From NCBI RefSeq assembly GCF_048771995.1, contig NC_133030.1:54468001-54532000 (forward strand): DNA of 64,000 nucleotides, in the 5' to 3' direction. The notes beneath the pieces are model-generated. The model had not been told where the DNA came from and searched no databases. It saw only the letters and a program-made list of their open reading frames with translations. The number at the start of each line of letters is the position of its first letter. Position 1 is the stretch's first letter. Of the stretch, positions 57,401-64,000 are shown one piece after another. Origin of the DNA: Taeniopygia guttata (lineage: Eukaryota > Chordata > Aves > Passeriformes > Estrildidae). A program made the position numbers and the translations under genes.

Positions 57401-60400
57401 CCTCTTCCTGGCTTTCTCTGACCTTGTCTGTAGAGGAAAGTTCAGGGAAAGGAGCTTAACTAATCTGAAATAGATTTGGCAAATGGCTTTAAGCCTCTCG
57501 GTGTCTTCTGCATCCAGAGCTCAGTGTCTTCAGCTATCCAAGAGACTTCCCTTGTCGCTGTGACACCTGATTTCTGTACATTGTCGGGACCTGTTCGGCT
57601 AGAATCTGTACTGGGCATCTGCAATCAAGTTAATGGGTTTTTGGGTCTGTTGTTTGTTTTTTACCCTCCCGTGGCTTTCACTGGGGAGGTTTGGCAGGGG
57701 CTGTTCGGGGCAGCACCTGTGTGGCGTGGCCAGGAGCTGTGGCTTCTTGTAGGGTTGGGGAGGACCATGATGTGTTGAGAACCTGATGTGTCAGGCCACC
57801 CCTGTGCCAGGGGATGTGGTGGCAAGGCCAGGTTGGGCAGGTGCTGTGGGGAGCCCGTGTGCTGAAACACAGCCTAAAACGTGATGAGCAGACACAGCAG
57901 GGGAGCCGGCCCTGGCATCAATGACAGCGCGGCTGTGCTGCTGCTGCTGGCCAGGAGGGGAGGGAGAGCAGCCAAGCACCTCGTTAGCTTGCAGGGGATG
58001 ACGCTGAAATTATGATATCCCCTGGCACACCTCTGCTGTGCCTGTGCTCCTGCCTGCTCTGGGTCAGAAGCAGAGGGGTGAGCTATTGCTGGGATCAGAG
58101 CAGGGCTGTGGGCATCCCCCACACTGCTGGTGGGGCTGATGGACAGCAGCACCAGCTTCTGTGCCCTGGGCGTGCTGCACCAGCCTGCATGAGCGTGGGC
58201 TTCATGGGGATACAGGCTGCACTTCTGGCCTGGTTTCCTTGGGAAGGGAAAGCCCCATTCCTCATGGGACCATGTGTTTGGGCAGGGAGCAGCAAGGTGC
58301 TGCTCCAGCAGCAGGTAACCCTCCTCAGCTGACACAGAGGTCTTGGATGGCAGGAGGTCATCCTGCCTTGCCAGGGACCTGTGGGGTCAAGGGCTGTGGT
58401 AGGAACAGGCTGGCTCTGGCAGCAAACTGGAGATATGGGGTGGCATGTGTGGCTGAGGGGAAGGACACTGTCCTGAGGGTGCAGGTGAAAGCTTCACCTG
58501 GATCAGAAGGTGAATAAATGAAGCCTCAGTAATGAACCCAAGAAATGCTACTGCAAGCAAGCCCTTGGCAATGCTCCAGAGTTGTCAGAGGGATTCACCT
58601 GTGGGTGATCCTGGCCCTGTGCCTTTCTGGGGTGTCAGCCAACAACTGGATGTCACCCAGGCACCACCACCAGCTGCGCTGAGACCCCCAGCCCCAGCAG
58701 ATGCTGGGAAAATCCCTGCTGTTCCCACCTGTGGGCAGAATGGGCAGGGCCCACCTGCCTGCTGCCCGGCTGCCTGCTGCTGTTGGTGGGTGCCACTGCC
58801 CCAGCAGGGCTGTTCTGGGAAAGACGAAATGGAAATAATTTCCCTTGTGCATTATTGCTTGTGATGGGCTACAACAGTCTACGTTGGAGCCATAGCCCAC
58901 CTGCATCCTATCCCAGTGATGTTTTTCAGTGGAGGGCTAACAGCACCAGGGCCAGAGCTGCTCCTGGGCTGGGTGCCAGGTGAGGGGAGGTACCCAGGGG
59001 CTGATGGCTGCTGACCTGCCTGCTGCTGCAGCACTGTGGAGCTCAGTGTGCCCAGGCAGTCTTAGTGTTGAGTGATGGGGATAGTGGCACCATCTCATCC
59101 AAGCAAGGAATTAAAATGTATTGATGCTGCAAATAAAAGCAAGACTGGGGGACGACCTGGCTGCAGTCACAAGTGCTCTTCACCCAGGTTAAAGCACAAG
59201 TGTTGCATTTTTCCTGGTCTGATGATGGTGACAAGGCAATCATAGTGCTCCTGTCAGTCATCTCAGCCTGATGCTTGTGACTCAAGGATGTGCCAGAGGC
59301 TGGTTACAATTAGAGGCCACCTGACTAGAAAGCCATCTCTCAGGACTTTGCTATTTTTTTATTTCACATTTTGGAGATTATTTTCTTTTTCACTTATGCA
59401 TTGAGGGAGCAGATTCCTTCTGGTAGTGCAATGCTGCGGCTGGTCCAAGAGCCACATGGGGTATTTTGGTTTTTTTTTTTCCTGACTTTGATAAGAAAAA
59501 TTATGCCTGTGTTTCAGTTGTCATTGCACTTAATAATGATAACTGAGGAGATAAGTGATTTACCTCTATCAGGGATGGAAAATGACTAATTGGACTCTAA
59601 GCATTTGCTGTATTAATGGCCCTGGAGTACAGGTTGGCAGGAGGAAGGGAAAGCAGATGAAATGGCCAGCTTTTTGGCTTTGGTCCACTGGTACCTGTCA
59701 TTGCTCAGTTCAAAATGTACTTGGAAAGTGGCCCAACCTGTATGCAATTTCCATACTAAACTCCCAAAGGCAGAAAACCACTGCCCAACCAGAGTCCTCT
59801 GCAGTGAGCTGAGATACTTAACTTATGTTAGGGAAAAAAGAAAGGGCAAATTATTTACAAAGATCCACTGAATGATAAAGACACTCCTGAAATGCTGCCC
59901 AGTGGTTAAGAATCTCAGGCAGAGCTGGTGGTGGATGTGCAGCATGGCTGCCTCAGTAGGCAGGGAGCCATAGCTGCAGGGCCCAGCCCCAAAAATTCCT
60001 GTGGCAAAGCAGAAGTACAGAGCTCTTTCTGAACTTCATGTGTGTGGAGATGAGGTGACTCTTGCATTATGTTGTGTTGCATCTTAATTCCAGGACTGGT
60101 GCTTGCAGTGTTTGGGTAATCCCAGGGTATGAAGGGACATAGTGTGTGCTCACTCTCGTTTCCCTGCCACACTGACACCCCCATGAGCAGCTTCCTCTGG
60201 AAGGCCCCCAAGCCTGAGATTTTGGCCTCAGCAGTGGAGGAGGATCTCCTGTCGTGGCTGTAGAAGCTGCATCTTGTCCAGAGACCTCACAGGCCAGTGT
60301 CTCCAGAGCACAGGCTCTGCAGGCATGGGGCAGATTTGGCATGAGGCGTTTCTCCCAGCTCTCCTCTTGAGCAGAGCTGATGCTGTGTCCTGCTGGCCCA

Positions 60401-63060
60401 TCCAGGCCTGCTTACCCTCCCAAGCACAGGCAGGATGCACCACCTTGGTTGGTCATGGAACCAGTGTTGTGCATCTGTGTGTGCATCCCTAACCGAGCAA
60501 GTTACCCTCTTGTAGCTCATCTCCTCTCTTACCATACCAAACTCAGCCCCACCATGTGAACCCTGACATGTTTTCCTTCTCCCCTAGTTAGTTTGTGAAG
60601 GTCTGAATGAACAATCCCCTTGGACATAAAAGCTTCTTATGTCCTGCATGGTCATCACAGGGTGTTTGGGAATCTCTGAGCCATGGCCATAGTCAAAGTG
60701 GGAACTACAGGGAAGAGAGCTGTCAGGCAGGCAGGGATGAGAGCAGGGACTTCCCAACCCAGTGGTCTCGACCCAGCCACAACACTCACAAATGCTGATT
60801 TCAGCAGCCTGGGAAAGCAAGCGGAGACCAATCATGGTCCTGCTGTGTAACCATCCCCCTCACCAGCAGCTGCTGGATGATTTTCCTTCTTCCCCGCAAA
60901 GATCCCTGCAGCTTTGGGTCTGAGTGCCCAGAGCTGACTGCTGTGAAGAGCTGGTGCCCTGTGCTGGTGAAAGGATCTGCTGTATCCTCTCCAAAGCCCA
61001 TGCTGAGCAGCTCAGATGGCCCCAGCAGCCAGCTGGCCACCCTTCCTGCCTGCCCCGTGGCCCACAGCCAGTGCAGGGGCCAGCCTGCAAATGGGGCAAC
61101 CACCCAGGGGCTCCAGCAGCCCAGCCAGTCTGGAAAAAGAGACTGGGCTGGCAGTGCTGCTGGCACTGCCCTGAGCATGGGCAGTAGCTGACTGCTCCAA
61201 AATGTCCCATTGCCCACTCCTGTCTGAGCTCACCCTAAAACAAGCCAGGGCACTTGAAGTGAAGAACAGCATTTTGTGGTTGAAGCTGGTAGCATTGCCC
61301 TCACCCAGCTGAATTCAGGCCAAGTCCTGAGCCTCAAAACAGACATGTGTTGATAGCTTTTTCATCTGCAGCTAAAGGACATGATGCCTTTTGTATCCTG
61401 GCAGGATACAAAAGCCTTTCAGCCTTTTTCAGTGCTTCAGTATTGAACAAATTTCCTCTATTCAAAAGTAATAGAAATTCAGAGAACCTGATGGCAGGAC
61501 ACAGCCTGTGGTCTTACAGAGCAGTGTCCATAGGCAAAGGCTTCTTCCTGGCTGGGGGAGACTCCACGCCCTTGGGGCACGTTGCCCCAACCTCAGTTAT
61601 TCCCAATGCCATCCCCTCTTGTCCAGCCCAACGTATGGCATTGCTGGGTCCAAAGCAGATGGTGCAGAGGAGCGCTGTGGGACTCTTCTTGGTGACAGAC
61701 ACCCTCTGCTCTCTGTCCTGGCTTCTTATGGTTCCTGAACCAAGAGGGCACCAGGGCTAAGGCCTTCAAAGTGCTACACCAGCAAGGCACTAAACTTCTT
61801 AACAGGTGCCTACCTACAGTTTGGGGGTGATGGGCTTTTTGCCTTGTCCACCTTCCCCCTCCCTTCCCCATGGTGGCCTCTGAGTGGGACTGAGCATCCT
61901 CAAGCAAGACTGGCCAGGGACAGAGAGCTATCATGGCCACCATGCAGCAGTCAGTCATAAGTCTTGCTTTCTCTAACCTACATACATGTTTAATGACCAG
62001 TTAAGTAGATGAAACCTTAAAATCCCATTTAACTTTTTCTGCCTGAGTACAGGACCCTGTACATTGGCATAACTCGGTCCTGGAAGGCTTTCAGCTGCTG
62101 TTGGGAGTGATGCTAAAACACTGGATAGACCAAGTTAGAGAAGGGTGCCTTGAGCATCACTGACTCTAAAATATTGGAAAAAACCATGACTTTCCCTCTG
62201 CAATTTCGAAATGTAAAATAAGATGGGCTGGGCTGAATAATCTTTGTGCTGTGGATAATTTGCCTGAGTCAATAATTTGTCAGAGCCTGTCCCAGAGTTA
62301 GCAGTGCTGGCTGGGGACCCAGGTGGCCACAGTTTCTTGCCAGAAAGGTTCCCATGGCAGAGCTGTGCCTGTTGAGGTTTGTGAATGGGTGGGCCCTGCA
62401 GCTGAAGCCAAGTCAGTACTGTGACTCTGACTACCAGCTGGTGATGCCCTACCCAAAATAAGAGAGTCTGGCTATGGCAAGCTGCTCCAAATGCCACTGT
62501 GTGTTTCCCTTCCTTGTGCTCAGTGCAAATTCACTACCTGACACTGTACCAAGCGTAGCCTGGGCCCTGATTTATATTCTGTGGGGCAAGCACAGCCCCT
62601 GGAGGTGGGAACCCATTAAGTGAGGGGGCATCTGGCACTTGCAGAGTAAGGTTGGGTTTTTCTTGGTGTAGCAACCGTGTGTAAATCAGTTCCTGAGCTG
62701 CTGCGAGTGTGTGCAAGAGGAGGAAGCAACTGTCAAAGAGCTATTTTGCTTTTTCCTGTTCTTGCTTCTCTGAATGCTTTTCTGTGTTGTGGAAGACAAC
62801 ATCACACTGCCTCTCCCCATGTACATGGGGCACGGCAAGGGTAGCTGCTGATCACTGTGAAGTGCCTCAGAGACTGTGAGTGTATTAGGCAGCCTGACAA
62901 TTAGCAGTGTTATTTGGTAACAAGCCTGGGTGGCAGGCAGCAGGACAGTAACACTCTGCATCCTTCATCTAGTACCTGCCCCTGAACGGAGAATTCCTGC
63001 TGGCAGCTGGTGCAGCCTTCACAGCTTTTGATGGCAGCTGGGATCCAGGCTGTGACTCAG
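51395..63060 (+). CDS. AMN: AMN, amnionless (partial: first four coding exons)
   Basis: Amnionless is a type I membrane protein that binds cubilin to form cubam, the receptor for intrinsic factor-vitamin B12 in gut and for filtered proteins in the kidney. Joining 51395-51437, 53044-53162, 53276-53320 and 62973-63060 gives an in-frame start of 98 residues plus one base of the next codon. The sequence has a signal peptide, then YKQWIPNTNFETASNWDKGR, VSVFVRSPHALTDM and YLPLNGEFLLAAGAAF. It aligns with the mature N-terminus of human AMN (KLWVPNTDF, DMLLPLDGELVLASGAGF). The gene leaves the window in the next intron, so the rest of the ectodomain, the membrane segment and the cytoplasmic tail cannot be checked. 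Confidence 0.93.
51438..53043 (+). other. AMN: AMN intron 1
   Basis: A 1.6-kb GT-AG intron. Its first half lies in the CpG island, and it has a run of 19 T at 51936-51954. No other exon was recognised. Confidence 0.85.
51936..51954. repeat. Poly(T) tract (19 T)
   Basis: Nineteen consecutive T in AMN intron 1, at the edge of the CpG island. It may be simple sequence or a minus-strand retroposon tail, but no element body is recognisable. Confidence 0.8.
53044..53162 (+). CDS. AMN: AMN coding exon 2: mature N-terminus
   Basis: A 119-bp exon (CTCCCAG before, GTATAG after) completing A15 and encoding residues 16-54. It contains YKQWIPNTNFETASNWDKGR and CARDVVHFDKDK, corresponding to KLWVPNTDFDVAANW and CAGGAVEFPADK of human AMN. 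It ends on a codon boundary. Confidence 0.95.
53276..53320 (+). CDS. AMN: AMN coding exon 3
   Basis: A 45-bp exon (residues 55-69, VVSVFVRSPHALTDM) between CTTGCAG and GTAAGG, separated from exon 2 by a 113-bp intron. It matches the human MVSVLVQEGHAVSDM segment in length and pattern. Confidence 0.93.
53415..53670 (-). mobile_element. CR1 LINE 3' fragment, minus orientation
   Basis: Starts 'agaatcataaaatcat' with 'cttggaagggaccttaaag', the reverse complement of a CR1 tail. It continues through 'ccagggatggggcatccaca', 'ttgtgccagtgtctcat' and 'aagaatttcttcctaatatc' to about 53670. It is less decayed than the copy at 19545. It sits 95 bp downstream of AMN exon 3 and has no reverse transcriptase frame. 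Confidence 0.92.
53799..53844. repeat. GGTT/GTTT simple repeat
   Basis: Four GGTT units run into GGTTTGTTTTTTT and GTTTGTTTGTTTT, a microsatellite directly beyond the CR1 fragment in AMN intron 3. Confidence 0.75.
54530..54890. other. AT-rich island in AMN intron 3
   Basis: About 360 bp with much higher A+T than the GC-rich intron around it, with homeodomain-like TAAT cores and no recognised repeat. A 132-codon plus-strand frame (54644-55042) crosses it but has no family resemblance. It may be a conserved non-coding element or just an unrecognised old repeat. Confidence 0.35.
61388..61414. repeat. Perfect 13-bp inverted repeat with 1-nt centre
   Basis: CTTTTGTATCCTG at 61388-61400 and CAGGATACAAAAG at 61402-61414 are exact reverse complements around a single G. 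It is a near-perfect palindrome in AMN intron 3. Confidence 0.9.
62973..63060 (+). CDS. AMN: AMN coding exon 4
   Basis: An 88-bp exon encoding residues 70-98 plus one base, YLPLNGEFLLAAGAAF then TAFDGSWDPGCDS(G). It aligns with human LLPLDGELVLASGAGF and its following Cys-containing segment. The reading phase (0 in, 1 out) fits exon 3. The acceptor CATCTAG is weak in pyrimidines. The first residue is Tyr where human has Leu. The donor GTATTT is non-optimal. Confidence 0.88.
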
Positions 63061-64000
63061 GTATTTAGTGCCCAAACCAGGCACCCCATTCAGCCTGTGG
63101 TGAATCATGTAAATTCAGCCCAAATACCTCTACAAAGGTCCTCCCTCAGAGCAAAGTGAATCACTCCTCTTCAATACTTACCTTTTCTTTGATGACCTCC
63201 CTCACATAAGATAATTTTTTCCTCCTAGATCACCTGTCTTCTTAAAAGGTAATTATAGTAGGGAAGCTTTGAAGTTGTAGCAGAGAGGCAAATATTGTTT
63301 GTATTTTCCCCTGCCTATTAAGCACGTAGCCACATCAAAGCCCTTATTTTCTCTGCCAGGGTGTTTCTAAAGAAAACCAGTTAGGAGTTACACACTGGTG
63401 AACCAAACCATGGCCATTACAACATGCTGGCCTTTGGCCCCACACACGCATCCTCTTCTCCCCTCCCCCAGCCCATGGCTGAGACAGCAGCTTTGTGTCA
63501 TTGGTGCCTGCTTTTATCTGAAAGCTGTTTTCTAGGGAGGTGTATTTTGGGTGCTTAAGAACTACCCCATGCTTTCTGTGGCAAGTAACGTTTTAGTTCC
63601 TCTACAGAGAAGGAAGCATTCAAATAGAGCACCTGTGCCTACACTCTGAATGAAAAAAAATCCGAAAAAGCAAAAAGAGAGAAAAATTCAGTCTCCCCAG
63701 AGGAAGGATTGTATCTTAAGACTCTCTGGAGCCACTCTGAAGTCCTTCATTCCTATAATTTTTTTTGTTTTGGGGCTTGTTTGCCCCCCAGCAGGGATGT
63801 TCTGGCACCCATGCTTGGCAGTGGGCTTTTCCTGCTTACCATGCACTGCTCTCCTGAAATCAACTGGCGTTTCTGGGACAACTTTCACAAATGGACTTCT
63901 CTAAAGCATGATTTTAAAATTAATGCAAATAATTCAGTCACTAAGTACCTGCATGCTGGGTGAATTAGTAAAGGTTCAGCTGCTGGGAAGGGAGAAAAGG
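63061..64000 (+). other. AMN: AMN intron 4, running off the window
   Basis: No further AMN exon was found before the window ends. The next expected segment, around the FRDxDRFxW motif of AMN, is absent, so exon 5 lies to the right. No repeat or RNA gene was recognised. Confidence 0.75.

Larger units (their letters stand above)
53321..62972 (+). other. AMN: AMN intron 3 (about 9.65 kb)
   Basis: A long intron with donor GTAAGG and acceptor CATCTAG. It contains a CR1 fragment at 53415-53670, a GGTT/GTTT repeat at 53799-53844, an AT-rich island at 54530-54890 and a near-perfect palindrome at 61388-61414. The many chance open frames in this GC-rich stretch show no family resemblance. Confidence 0.85.

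Noticed and set aside
60801..61217. 138-codon minus-strand frame in AMN intron 3
   Set aside because: Overlapping frames of similar length occur on both strands in the same GC-rich stretch, which indicates low stop-codon frequency and not coding selection.
63787..63900. Possible AMN exon 5 (FWH- and RFW-like residues)
   Set aside because: A few aromatic residues resemble the FxWHDP area of AMN, but the frame does not match the incoming phase and no surrounding AMN residues align. Exon 5 probably lies beyond the window.
1..64000. tRNA, rRNA, CRISPR, operon, riboswitch or phage elements
   Set aside because: I looked for these and saw none. The window is eukaryotic nuclear DNA, and by-eye inspection cannot exclude a small snoRNA or microRNA in the introns.

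Overview
The window looks like avian nuclear DNA. It carries several CR1 LINE 3' ends of the type common in neoavian birds, and split vertebrate genes with consensus GT-AG introns. Two plus-strand genes are recognisable, in the order known from other vertebrates: TRAF3 (TNF receptor-associated factor 3) and then AMN (amnionless). I see no bacterial, plasmid, CRISPR or prophage content, and I found no evidence for a wholly new biological system.

TRAF3 fills about the first 45.6 kb. Positions 1-11236 have no recognisable exon and are most simply a 5' intron of TRAF3. Ten coding exons follow (11252-11493, 14708-14759, 17007-17111, 17986-18153, 22362-22442, 25100-25174, 26963-27055, 31454-31594, 36517-36691, 37940-38511). 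Joined in frame they give 567 residues, one fewer than I recall for human TRAF3. The order is RING, TRAF-type zinc fingers, coiled coil, then TRAF-C/MATH domain. A long AU-rich 3' UTR follows, probably ending after a poly(A) signal at 45626. It contains a decayed MIR-like SINE and a possible RNA hairpin.

Positions 45.65-51.3 kb are a GC-richer intergenic stretch with no supported gene. AMN starts in a CpG island at 51.3-52.2 kb. Only its first four coding exons lie inside the window (51395-51437, 53044-53162, 53276-53320, 62973-63060): signal peptide plus the start of the ectodomain. The third intron is about 9.65 kb, and the gene runs off the right edge.

The products act in different systems. 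TRAF3 is a cytosolic adaptor/E3-type regulator of CD40/BAFF-R/LTbR and interferon signalling. AMN is the membrane partner of cubilin in the intestinal/renal cubam receptor. Their adjacency is conserved synteny, not a functional operon. The rest is introns with CR1 fragments, homopolymer and microsatellite tracts, and a few perfect inverted repeats, reported below.
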